A stretch of DNA of 40,310 bases. Origin: Pleurotus djamor. Taxonomy: Eukaryota > Basidiomycota > Agaricomycetes > Agaricales > Pleurotaceae. Below the pieces are notes generated by a model that made no database searches, had not been told where the DNA came from, and was given only the letters and a program-made list of their open reading frames with translations. Each line of letters opens with the position of its first letter. The stretch's first letter is position 1. The stretch lies in NCBI GenBank assembly GCA_029747585.1, contig JAPEVF010000406.1, positions 1 to 40,310 of the forward strand, in the 5' to 3' direction. Below, in pieces: positions 10,612 through 20,463 of the stretch. Both the position numbers and the translations under genes were made by a program.

Positions 10612-11872
10612 CCATCGAGGACGATACGGTTGGGGCGTGTCAGATACGTCAATAAGACGCCAGTGAAGGGTCGCCAGAGCCAGCGATGTGACTACGCCTA
10701 TCGCTCCACAGATAGGCAGTCTCAATGTTCTCATCGTAGCTTCGGTGGTTTATTTCACCCCTTACCATGATACCAATTACCTCCAAGTCCTATAGTGACG
10801 TTTAGCTTCCGCGGACACCTAAATCAGGCTACTTCATACACCCTGCCAATGGGTGAGTAGGCGAATACAGGGTACTCTGTTAGGCTACTCTTTGGTGGAT
10901 CTAGGAATTATCCTTGTTTCTATCTACTCGTGATATCAACTCACGGCGAAGGAGACAGTTTATATAGACTTAAATCATGGATACAAGGTCGAGGACACTG
11001 TGGGGGCAATGATCGAAGTTGGCTGAGTTGGAGTTGACGCTACACGGGTCGTTAGTTTGATAGTTTCGTCAAGTAACATGGGAAAATGACTGGGGTACTT
11101 ACAGCAAGCTACTAACCTGGAAGCCACAATACGCTCACTCCAAGAAAGAGGACGCAAGTGCGGTGGCACGTACTAGTAGCTTGACCCAATTTCGGAGACC
11201 TTTCAAGTAGTCTTTTGTAAAAATACACGTCTGACTCGGAATGAATAGACGGCCCAAGGGAATGCTGAGAGACCTATAGGATTCGAAGGAGACGTATCAG
11301 TACGAGACCCTCTTGTACCAGTAGAAAACTGGACTCATGGTCTCCAAAACCTGGTTCATTTCTCGAATCTCGAAGGAAGGGAGGGAGGGAGGAACACAGG
11401 TTCAAAGTAAGACATGTTCTATGCGAACCGTTGAAGTGCGCTTTCGGTTTCGGAATTGTTCATCGTGAACAGGAGTCAGAGCCAATTTGATTGAAATTTG
11501 CTGTCGAGGGGACTGTGTTAGGCTGGAAACCAACCTCTAAGACGAGTCGATCCGCTGAGAATAGGGACTGAGTCTGGTTTGGGACGGAAGGAGCTGCCGC
11601 TGATCGATGCTCCTAGCTCCTTTAAATCAGGGGCGAGAACTCGCCCCGTTCACCATTGGCGAAAACTTTCGATGGACTTAGAAGCGGCAAATGTATTGCT
11701 AAAGGCTTTCAGATTCGGGTATGCTATGTCAGTGAGCACATAGTCTACTAGTCATCTGCACAGCGGCACCCATACAAGTCATGACTCTCGCAACTAATCC
11801 TCACGCGAGCTCCTAAGAATCACAGTTGTTGTTAGCAACTTCCTCAACTGTCAGCAGACACACTGAAGTACC
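10612..11872. other. no recognisable gene (1.3 kb)
   Basis: This stretch separates the two tandem peptide copies and contains only short frames without motifs. It must hold the upstream promoter of copy 1 and the 3' region of copy 2. Confidence 0.5.
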
Positions 11873-12047
11873 TTAAGCGTCGGCAGGAGCAGCGTCGTCA
11901 GCAGGGGGTGCGGCATCATCAGCGGGAGGAGGGGGAGCGGCAGCAGCTTTGCCCTTCTTTCCGGCCTTCTTGGGCTTCTTGTCTGCGTTGGGGCNTAGCA
12001 ACGACGAAGACGGCGGCGAAGGCGAGGAGTAACAAAGCGGCGCGCAT
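11873..12047 (-). CDS. small secreted Lys/Ala/Pro/Asp peptide, copy 2, with one extra N
   Basis: Nearly identical to the copy at 10284-10457. By eye there are about a dozen silent differences and one replaced residue near the C-terminus (APADA instead of APVDA). An N at 11995 is an additional base relative to copy 1, falling at the Ala-Ser codon junction at the signal cleavage site. Taken literally it shifts the frame; without it the gene encodes 57 residues. The silent pattern of the other differences argues that the N is an assembly artefact. A 5'-UTR intron (12078-12144, GTAAGT...TGTAG) and a TATA box at 12198 match the other copies. Unlike them, this copy has no kinase-like gene beside it. 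Confidence 0.72.
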
Positions 12048-12197
12048 TGCTAATAATTTGGCTGACTTTGTACGAGCCTACATAGGTCGCCAGGTGAATT
12101 AATAAATGATTGTAGTCCAGATGGGAGGCGAGAGATCGACTTACTGTGAAAGAGCTTGTAAGAGTGGCTTGGGGGTATAGTGAGCGACTTCGAGCCC

Positions 12198-12204
12198 TTT
12201 TATA
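12198..12204 (-). promoter_or_regulatory. TATA box of peptide copy 2
   Basis: TATAAAA on the minus strand, about 55 nt upstream of the 5'-UTR intron donor at 12144, the same spacing as in copy 1. Confidence 0.6.
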
Positions 12205-12756
12205 CCAAATGAACGGACAGTGTACGTATACAAGGATTACTCACCGACAGGTAAACGAGTCACTCGTGTTTCCTGACTTACGACAATCATAGCATCGCTC
12301 AAACTAACCTGACAATCGGAATTGACGCTAGGGTCGCGTCGCTGTTGCTGGTGAGGAGCTTCACGCATAATTCTCCCATGCTTAACCGAAATGACCTCCA
12401 ACAGTCTTAACGCCAAGCCAGCTGTCATTCGTACAGTAAAGCATGCAGCTACTGACGCGCTGTTCGACGCGGAATACTTGAGTGGGGCAGGAGCTAGCGG
12501 TACCAAAGTGGAGTGGATGATCGAATCCTAGACAGTGAGCGTGATGTGTATAGCTAACTTCCAGTTACGACGTACTAGACGGCGGAAAGAGAGAGGGATA
12601 CAACAAAATCCCAGCAGGGAGAAATGGACTATGCTACAGTAGGGTCAAGTTAGGTATACCATGTAAGTAAAGACCGTTAGGGTTGAAGAGAATTAATGAG
12701 TGCATTGTGGTGAGGTTATGAGAAGGATGTCAAGGCTAAGTGAGGGCGCCTCGCGT
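12205..12756. other. intergenic, nothing recognised
   Basis: It lies between the promoter of peptide copy 2 and the 3' end of the HMG-box gene. A minus-strand frame at 12237-12506 has no motif and no supporting splice signals. Confidence 0.5.
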
Positions 12757-14349
12757 TCACGGGAGGGAGTAAGAGTAAAGAGACTCATCGAAAGAAGGGG
12801 TATACGAAACATTTGTTAGGTCTGGGTCCGCGAACCCGGAAAAATGGGACGTGGATGTCACAGGTACAAAAGGAAGAGAAGAAGGTTCACATTGTCCGTG
12901 GGTCTGCCAGACGCCATTCGTACCCGACACCATCTGAGGAATATGAGTATACTCATCCACAGGTGATCCAAAGGATGATGATGAGAACGCGTTATCACCG
13001 TAGACATCGTAAATGTCACCACAGGACGTCGACGGAGACAACGGGGACAGAGGGGCATCTGAGGGTACCAATTCGGACTCTGGAACCGGATTATAGGAAT
13101 GATTAAACGTGGTAACGTATGAGGGCGAGGTTGGGTCGACGAACTCCGATGTAAAGGGCGAGGTGGGCGAAGAGAACGCTGCGTCAAGAAATGCAGGTAT
13201 ATCATGCCTTGGGATAGGCATCGCCAGTCCTTCGTACGCGTTGACTGAAGCTGGAGTCATCGTGTACTGCGGGGAAGCGTCGAAAGTGGATGATTGTGAC
13301 TGTTTAGGTATGGTCGGATTGTAGGGATAGGACTGGTTGGCATGCATCGTCATAGGTGGTGAAGGCCCCAGGGCTTGCATGGGGAGTGGCGACTCGGGCT
13401 TTGGAAGTAAAGGATCGCGGAAGGGATACGGATTACCGTGGCTCTGCACACGGGGGTTACAAAAGAAAGTCATCGACGATAAGATGACACGTACCATAGA
13501 GACCTGCTCTGAGGATTGGGGTTCAAGGGGAGTAGTTGGCGGGCTTGTCCACGTTGGGCTCGGGGGTAAAGCTGGCTGTGGAGCCGAAGTGACAGAGTCG
13601 GCAACAGTCAGTGGCGAAGAGGTCTGCGGTGGAGAGCCTGATGCCAGTCTTCTAGTCGTGTCGTATTCTTTCGCAGTCAAAGGCACTTCAAACCTGGTGA
13701 CGACTTGTGGAACATGATGCTTATCGAAATCCTTGATGGCGTCATCCAACGCTTTCCCTCGTAAGCCTTGCGAAAGCAAATCTGCGATGGTCTTGCAACG
13801 AACTTCATCCGTTGGCTCGACCTCACGGACGCGTTTTCTTTCGCCCCGACGACCTCCCTTACACTCCCGACCAGTGGAGATGCCACCATCCTCCTCATTC
13901 CTTCCCTTCTTCTGAGCGTAGACTGGGCGGAACGTGTATTTCGGCCACTTCTTCTTATGTTCTTCAACCGCCCTCTTCGCCCGCTCATACCACACCGCTT
14001 TCTCCGCGTCCGACATCCCTTTCCATGTCATCCCAATTATCTTGGATAGCGTGGAGTGATTCGTTTCAACCTTTGACGAAACGTGTTGTGAGCGGATGAA
14101 GTGGGAACGAAAAAGGATGAACGCGTTTGGAGGTCGGGGGACATGAGGTTGTGCGGTCTTCTTGCGATGAGGGCGACTCTGTGGAGCGGACAGGTAGGGT
14201 GCACCAAGATCTGAGCCTTCAGCGAATTGGGGAGATGAAAGCGCAGAGAGCGGGGAAGGTGGAGGGGACGAGCCAATGGACCCAGGGCGCGACGATTGGC
14301 CCCAGAAAGACGCGACGATGGCCTCAGTAGACGTGCCTGTTCCGCTCAT
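12757..14349 (-). CDS. HMG-box transcription factor, 513 aa (530 if the intron is retained)
   Basis: Nuclear sequence-specific DNA-binding protein. A full HMG box lies at about residues 70-139: it opens with PRPPNAFILFR, contains a central ISKIIGxxWK-like core (LSKIIGMTWK) and EKAVWYERAK, and ends with KKWPKYTFRP. This matches the MATA-type HMG boxes of fungal mating and development regulators (established for the family). The rest is low-complexity Ser/Pro-rich sequence typical of activation domains. One 51-nt intron is likely at 13444-13494 (GTACGT...GTGCAG). Its length is a multiple of three and it has no stop, so retention would add 17 residues after residue 285. Nothing nearby (no homeodomain or pheromone gene) marks this as a mating-type locus. 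Confidence 0.87.
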   Translation of the reverse strand: MSGTGTSTEAIVASFWGQSSRPGSIGSSPPPSPLSALSSPQFAEGSDLGAPYLSAPQSRPHRKKTAQPHVPRPPNAFILFRSHFIRSQHVSSKVETNHSTLSKIIGMTWKGMSDAEKAVWYERAKRAVEEHKKKWPKYTFRPVYAQKKGRNEEDGGISTGRECKGGRRGERKRVREVEPTDEVRCKTIADLLSQGLRGKALDDAIKDFDKHHVPQVVTRFEVPLTAKEYDTTRRLASGSPPQTSSPLTVADSVTSAPQPALPPSPTWTSPPTTPLEPQSSEQVSMVRVILSSMTFFCNPRVQSHGNPYPFRDPLLPKPESPLPMQALGPSPPMTMHANQSYPYNPTIPKQSQSSTFDASPQYTMTPASVNAYEGLAMPIPRHDIPAFLDAAFSSPTSPFTSEFVDPTSPSYVTTFNHSYNPVPESELVPSDAPLSPLSPSTSCGDIYDVYGDNAFSSSSFGSPVDEYTHIPQMVSGTNGVWQTHGQCEPSSLPFVPVTSTSHFSGFADPDLTNVSYTPSFDESLYSYSLP

Positions 14350-15947
14350 CGTAGTTGAAGGTTACTCCGTGCTATCATATACCGTTAAACCCCAGCAAAA
14401 ACGAACGAGGGATGCGTGATTACTTACCTCGAACCAAATGCGGGAAAATACCTATCAATGCTCTGGCCCACCTGCGCTCCGCCGAGCTGTGAGCGAGAGG
14501 CTACCAAAGAGTTTCCCTGCCTATAAACGAGCGAAGACGAGGGAAGAGAAGGAAGAATTAGGTGGGCAGTTCCGCAGTGGCATCCAAGGATGGACATCCT
14601 TATATTGAGATCATGGAGCGGCACATACGGCGATTCGGGACAAGGTGGGAAAGAAAACTGTTTGGATTTAGTGCTGATCGGTGGTGAATGGATTCAGGTA
14701 AATAGCGGTCGCCTGGCGTATCGGACGAACCGGAGACAACATGTCATTTTTTCAAGAACAAAAAAGGCTTGAACCAAGGATTGAAGGAGGCACGCTTGCA
14801 TCAAGGGAGGCTCCAGAGAAAACGGTGTATTGGTGGTATCCAAGTTGCGCTTCGCGAAGCTGAACGAAACGGACACAGAACGAGGATTCCGCTTGTGGCT
14901 TCGTTCTGTTGCTTGTTTTTCACCAAATCGAGGAANTGTTGTTTTTTGTTGAAGACATGCGATTTTGAACTCCGCGCACCAACCAGGCTAGAAGGCACGT
15001 CGACTTAGTTCGTGTCACGAACGCCGCAAGGAAGTGAAGAAGGGCCGAAGCATTGAGGCTTGACATGTACATGAGTTGAAGACGCGACAATCCATCGGGC
15101 TGAACGTTGGTTCAGTGTTTTTAGTTCTGTGGTAATGTTCAGTAAGTATTTACTGGCCTCAAACTGGCCTTGATAAGTTGCCAACGACCCCGAATTCAGA
15201 TACCCAATTGGACCATGCTCATGACTTATTCAACATACCTATTGTGGTACTGATATACTCAGAGGTGGATATCGATCAACCATACTGACGTACGTGCTGC
15301 GTTGCCATCAAATTCCTTCCGCGTCTGTCTGCGATCGTGTTGCAGGTGGCCCTGTGCTAACCGTTGCAGTGAACCGTAGATGCACATGTATAATTGGAGA
15401 TGTTGACCAGATAAGGGCCTTGTTGTTTGAGCCAAATTGGAACCAAACGAAGATCCTTGGGAAAGGGGAAACTAAGCTCAGACGCTCAGACTGCCAGTGC
15501 ATGAGAGCGGCGGTATCGCACACCTACGAGACGCGACTTCTGATGACGAGTAGTCTTGTGTTCCACACATCGAGAGAGTTCAGTGTTTGGGGACCCGATA
15601 GCTTGATGGCGCGGATCTCACCGTAGGACTGATAACAGTGAGTGCTGGCCCCTGTCAGAGAAACAAGAGTAGGGGCACCCCTAGTTACCAGACCTTAGGG
15701 TATACATCGAATGTCCATACGATTACAGTACTATATCTATACAGGAGTCGGATACTTGAGCTCATATTCTAAGAAACATTCAGAAATCAGAGGAAGGAGA
15801 TGGGATACGAGCACTGACTACACGTCCGCTGGCTTGTGTTCCAGATGAGACGAGCTGCTTGCGCGAGACCTGGAGAATGCGGGTTGTATTGGTGATTTTA
15901 TGAGAGTAGTAGACGGGGCCTGTCAAGATCATGAGCTGATGAGACGT
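14350..15947. other. no recognisable gene (1.6 kb)
   Basis: Upstream region of the HMG-box gene and 3' region of the first DUF6534 gene. Open frames up to 110 codons exist (for example plus 15294-15626) but carry no motif. A single N at 14936 sits near a T-rich run. A long promoter would be normal for a developmental regulator, but no site is identified. Confidence 0.5.
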
Positions 15948-17423
15948 TCAGATAGTTTCCGGCTGAGATGTACGCACATGTGTGTCCAATGGAACGTCCT
16001 GTCCCAAAGTGATCAGAGCAGATGTTTCCGCAGCCAGAGGCCGATTATTTAGTCTGATGGATGAGAGTTGAGCAGCAGCTTATGCTCAGGTACAAGATTA
16101 CTCACGAAGATAGCAGACAATTTGAGGACACTGAGAACTCCATTTCAGTTGCCTTAGTCGCGATTTGAGTGAAATGGAACGTGCCTTTGACACCACACGC
16201 AAGGACGACCAACCACACGACTATAGTCCAGCTAAGTTTCGATCGAGTATAATTCAGGACAGATACACACATGAATTCTTGACAGTCAGAAACTGAAGCA
16301 ACGTATCAGAATGATTGATCCTGTTATCTGCTCGGGAAGAACTCACCAGAATGATCGCCGCGGCATAGAACAATCTACACATCACATCATATCATATCAG
16401 CAAGACGGAAAAGATGGGGGAATGGAGTATTCACTCAGTAATTAAGCAAGTTTCTACGGGGAGACCGGGTGAGTATGAAACGAGAGATGAAGAGAAGGTA
16501 CATACCAATCGTCCAGGTGATGAGTTGGTCAAGCATTTGCTTCGTGCTGCACCAGTTCTCTCAGATACAGGATGAGAAAGGGAAAGACAGACCTACCTCT
16601 TGAGCGCGTTGACGCGGTTGTTGTAGAAGAAGAGGAGAATCGCAGAAGATATGAACCCATTAGACAGGAAGATTCCAAAGAGTAAGGTGACGATGAGCCA
16701 CATCCAGTGTTCGGTCAAAGCTTGCGAAGAAAAGCCCAGTTGGGCACCTTTAACTGCAAAGGCGAGCCACCCAGCTAGCCGTACGAGAGATAGAAATGAA
16801 GCCACCATGCTGGGCCATCGCTTTCCTGTCAATTTGAAGATGCGCCAGAAGTAAAAGTTCTGGGAAATGCGTGGAGTCAGCGCCGACGCTCAAGCAAGCG
16901 TGCTTACTCTAGATCTGATTCAGGCGGACACACCTCTACGAAATAAGCGTCCAAGACATGCAAAACCACAGCCGCCGTCAACGAACCAGGCACATGCTCC
17001 ATAACATCATCCTTCCCCCAGTTTTCGATGGATAAGACGTATACGGTGTGAATGAGGCATACTTGTTGGGCCGTTTCAAGAATCCTGTGGTATGTCACGA
17101 CTTCATGAGGGCCTTGTCATTTACGAGGCCTGCAAACGTACATCAACGTTGAAACCTGTGAATCCATTCGATTAGGTTAAACGAGTAATCATTTGACATA
17201 GCCACGCAAACGCACCAGGTGGTGGATCCGTCGTAGGTCCTTCTGGAAGTTCTTGAAATAAATGTATGTTTGAACGGCAGAACATCCTAAGAGGTAGCCC
17301 GTGATGACTGAGGAGCATCAGCGCTGACTATCAAGAGAAGCAACGCACACGAGGAAGGAGACGTGACGTACTGACAGCGACCTGCAAGGCTCCCACAGTC
17401 AACTTGATCTCAGAGAGCGACAT
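15948..17423 (-). CDS. DUF6534-type seven-helix membrane protein, copy 1, 282 aa
   Basis: Exons (minus): 17372-17423, 17216-17307, 17142-17155, 16934-17084, 16597-16859, 16506-16546, 16435-16453, 16347-16374, 16271-16292, 16185-16220, 16106-16130, 15948-16053; all phases agree. Predicted integral membrane protein with about seven hydrophobic helices. Family hallmarks are GYLLGCSAVQTYIYFKNF in helix 1-2, ILETAQQ, a WxxxIFKLTGK segment, QLITWTI and SSNCLLSSLNNRP near the C-terminus. The family is basidiomycete-specific and expanded, with no known function (established). The intron after exon 10 begins with GC (GC-AG), whereas the paralogue has GT at that site. It lies in tandem with copy 2, 860 nt away. 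Confidence 0.85.
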
Positions 17424-18283
17424 TGTGTGATGTCAACGTCGACGAAAGAATGCGAGGAAAGAACCTGAGAAAAGAGGAGGGTGACAGTTCCATAGAACTC
17501 CGGGGAAGACAGGGCTTTATATAAAGACTGTAACCATCCGTTGATAGCGCTTGCGCCTTCGATCAGTCCAGCGAAGTTTAGGTGATAGCGCCAGTGCTTG
17601 ACACGATGGGTACAGCTCATTTACAGCCTACCAATGACGGGGAAGAAAAGTATCAGCAGGATACGGAGATCAGCCCTCTCAGAGAACCAGGGCGGTCTCC
17701 ACAAGGAACAGATGTACACTTGCCCACACGACTCATTCAGTATGACGAGGAGGATGAACGTGCGTGGATGGTACCAAGGATGGGAGCCATCAGTTTGATC
17801 GAGACGTTTTACGGCATTCGCCCGGAAGCCGTGTTGCACCAGATCGCACTCGTAGGCCCGGTTCTAGTAGGAGTATCCAATTCCGGTAATTGTACCTGCG
17901 CGGCACGGACGGAATTGAAGGTTAACATTGGCTTATCGATGAGAATTTGATGATAGAATAGATATACAAGAATGCAGAGAATGAAAAGAAAAATTCAGAC
18001 AGAACGAGAGCTTCTATATGTTTTATCGCTGAGAACAAGGGCTGTATGACAGGCAGGTGGGACGAGCACTCACAGCAGGTCGGAAACGGGCTGATGAACC
18101 CCACGGGTGTCAGATATATCAGAGTTTATACTCCGAGTTTGGCGGCTGCCATGGGTGCATTATTAGAGAGGGACTGTACACGCTGGAGGGTTGGACGGGA
18201 GTTATCGGCCGGTTGTTGAACACGCCTTGTTCTCTGGTAATGTTGATTATGATGGGCTAGAGGGAGTCGCATCAGCTGTCATG
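17424..18283. other. spacer between the tandem DUF6534 genes
   Basis: It holds the promoter of copy 1 and the 3' end of copy 2. A plus-strand frame at 17582-17950 (122 codons) has no motif and is overlapped by an antisense frame, so it is not accepted as a gene. Confidence 0.5.
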
Positions 18284-19736
18284 TTACATTATCAAGCGTG
18301 TGGAGCCAACCTCAGAATTGGTGGGATCCGAGGGAGCGGGTGACCTCCTCAGCAGGGCGTTTGGGACTTGCGAAGGACGGGCATTGAGGCTNAAAAAACG
18401 TAGGTCAGCGCTACGCCTCGTAGAAGGGATAGTAAACCAACGATGACAGCAGGCAATTGGAAAACACTGTCCAGACGTCAGTTGATATCGGTGACGGATA
18501 TTTCAGAGGCAGACCTTTCGTAGTACACGCTAAGATAGCCATCCAGATTACTGGTAGGAGGACAAAGCATCAGGCGAACTAGCGCAGCAAAGGGGCGTGA
18601 TGAGAACTCACAGGTGTCCTGCATCGTAAGAAACTACGGGTAACTTGGATTAGGAATGGTCCCGTCGCCATGAAGGAGAGACTTACCACCACCAATACGA
18701 CGATGTAGGTGATTCTGAGGACCAATTTGAATAATGTCAATATACAGTTTGCGTTGGCACGTAAAAGGTCGACATACCCGGTGATCAGGCCGGTTTCTAG
18801 GTGGCAAACATGTATTTAGAAATGATAAAGATAAAGGTTGACACTTACGGACAGTCCACATTATCAAACGATCGACCAGAATCTTCGTTCTATGAACACA
18901 TAAGTACGATGTCTCATGAAACGGTGCATCTGTGTCGATGTGTGTGTGACGTACCTCATCAAGGGTGTATCTCTTTGCCCATATAAATAGTACAGCATAG
19001 CACCTGCGATCGTTCCGTTCAAGATGGCACCCGTCACAAGCAACACGATGAGAAGCCATGTCCAATGATCAAACAGCTCTCCAGAGATATATCCTAGCCT
19101 TGTTTCTTGAACGGCGAAGAGGATCCACCCACAGAAGCGGGTCCAGCAGACGAGCAGCCCGAATAAACACGCTCGTGGCGTCCCGAACAGCTTGTACAGC
19201 CTCCACAGATAGAAGGTCTGCGGAGAACTGGAATCAGGTAGGCAGATCAAGATGAAGGTTATCTAAACACAGACCTCTACCAGAGGGGGAACGAATATCC
19301 CAAGGAAAAAGGTGGCGGATATGGAGGATGGTTGTTTGAGTAAGGCGAAAACGTTGCCCCAGTTCGTAACAGACATCGTGTAGATGGCATGCATGGCAGA
19401 TATTTGCTGCGCAGTTTCTAGTATCCTGGAAAGGTGTCAAGATCCTCTATGAACCTTGAAAGGTTGGAGACTGACAATAATAAGGCGACCTTGGAGAGTT
19501 GTCAAACAAGGGTGGTGAGTGAAGGCGTGGTAGGACATACATAATACTTCGTAATAGGTGAATCGTGAGGGTAGTTCTTATAGTACACATAGGTTTGATT
19601 TGCGGAACAGCCTAGGAGAATTCCAGAAATGCCTGCGTAGTAGCGAAGCACTTAATTCATAAGCGTGTCGCCGGTATGATGTTAGATGCGCACCTATTGC
19701 CGTCTGTAGTGCGCCCACGGTGAAGTCCAAGTCCAT
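18284..19736 (-). CDS. DUF6534-type seven-helix membrane protein, copy 2, 279 aa
   Basis: Exons (minus): 19694-19736, 19541-19632, 19476-19489, 19275-19425, 18955-19217, 18849-18889, 18778-18796, 18687-18714, 18612-18633, 18515-18550, 18442-18466, 18284-18389. From exon 2 to exon 12 every exon has the same length as in copy 1 (92, 14, 151, 263, 41, 19, 28, 22, 36, 25, 106 nt); only exon 1 differs (43 versus 52). Motifs include ISGILLGCSANQTYVYYKNY, ILETAQQISAMHAIY, LYKLFGTPRAC, FCGWILFAVQETRLG, RLIMWTVQTGLIT and SNCLLSSLNARP. Start MDLDFTVGALQ is typical of the family. The last intron (18390-18441) has donor GTTGGT and an N (18392) at position -3 of its acceptor. If that intron is not used, a TAG at 18411 ends the protein 23 residues earlier. 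Confidence 0.88.
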
Positions 19737-20463
19737 CAGCCTTGATACCATCTTGATGGTGGGGTAACAAGCGCGACGAAGAAGCTAGAGGAGTTGACTC
19801 CGAGCGCGGAGATGCTGTCCACAAGAGGCGGGGTACATGAATGAATATATTCAATGGCTGTTATTATCTTGGAGCCTTGAGGCCGTCATGCGTACGGAGA
19901 GCGCCTACTGTCGAGTTTGAGGTCGTTTACAGAGACCGAGATGAGTGCAGGGTAGCTTACCTGCTGGACAAAATCCAACGCCTCAAGAAGGACTGACCTT
20001 AGAAGGTGGGGTTAGCGCTGCGTGATAGTTCCCACTTAAGTCACTTTTGCCAATCAGAGTGTCCAGCGGAACAATTGTCTGAGGAAAACTGGAGCATGAG
20101 GTGGGCGCAGGTGGGGATNGTGAGAGGACCAGACGCTGGCCCATCAGTATCACGGAGATGATGAACCTGAGATTTTAGAGCTTGAGCACACAAAAGACAA
20201 GATGGGACGGAATGACTGAGGCACTCGAAGGACGAAAGTTCCCCCGAGAAGATAGGGCGATCCGGCCGACAGGCCGGCCGACTCGGAGTCGAAGACCAGC
20301 ATCCACCGAACGGAATGAAAGGGTGTATATTCTATGACAACAAAGAGAATTAGATATGTATAACTTCGAAAATAGTGGTTAAGATTCGCAACCGAAAGGA
20401 TTGAAAGGGATTGAATAACTTATGTAGAATAAACCCGCGACGTAGAGGTCATTTGAGGCATAT
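19737..20463. other. intergenic: promoter of DUF6534 copy 2 and 3' end of MIP1
   Basis: No gene is seen. The stretch 20262-20280 is rich in CCGGCCG and forms short self-complementary runs; there is one N at 20119. Confidence 0.5.

Noticed and set aside
17582..17950. 122-codon plus frame between the two DUF6534 genes
   Set aside because: No motif or splice signals; it lies in the promoter of copy 1 and overlaps antisense frames of similar quality.
20279..20295. A 17-nt match (CGACTCGGAGTCGAAGA) between 20279-20295 and the peptide UTR intron at 10520-10536
   Set aside because: The flanks do not match, and the core GACTCGGAGTC is nearly self-complementary, so a chance match is more likely than a shared element.
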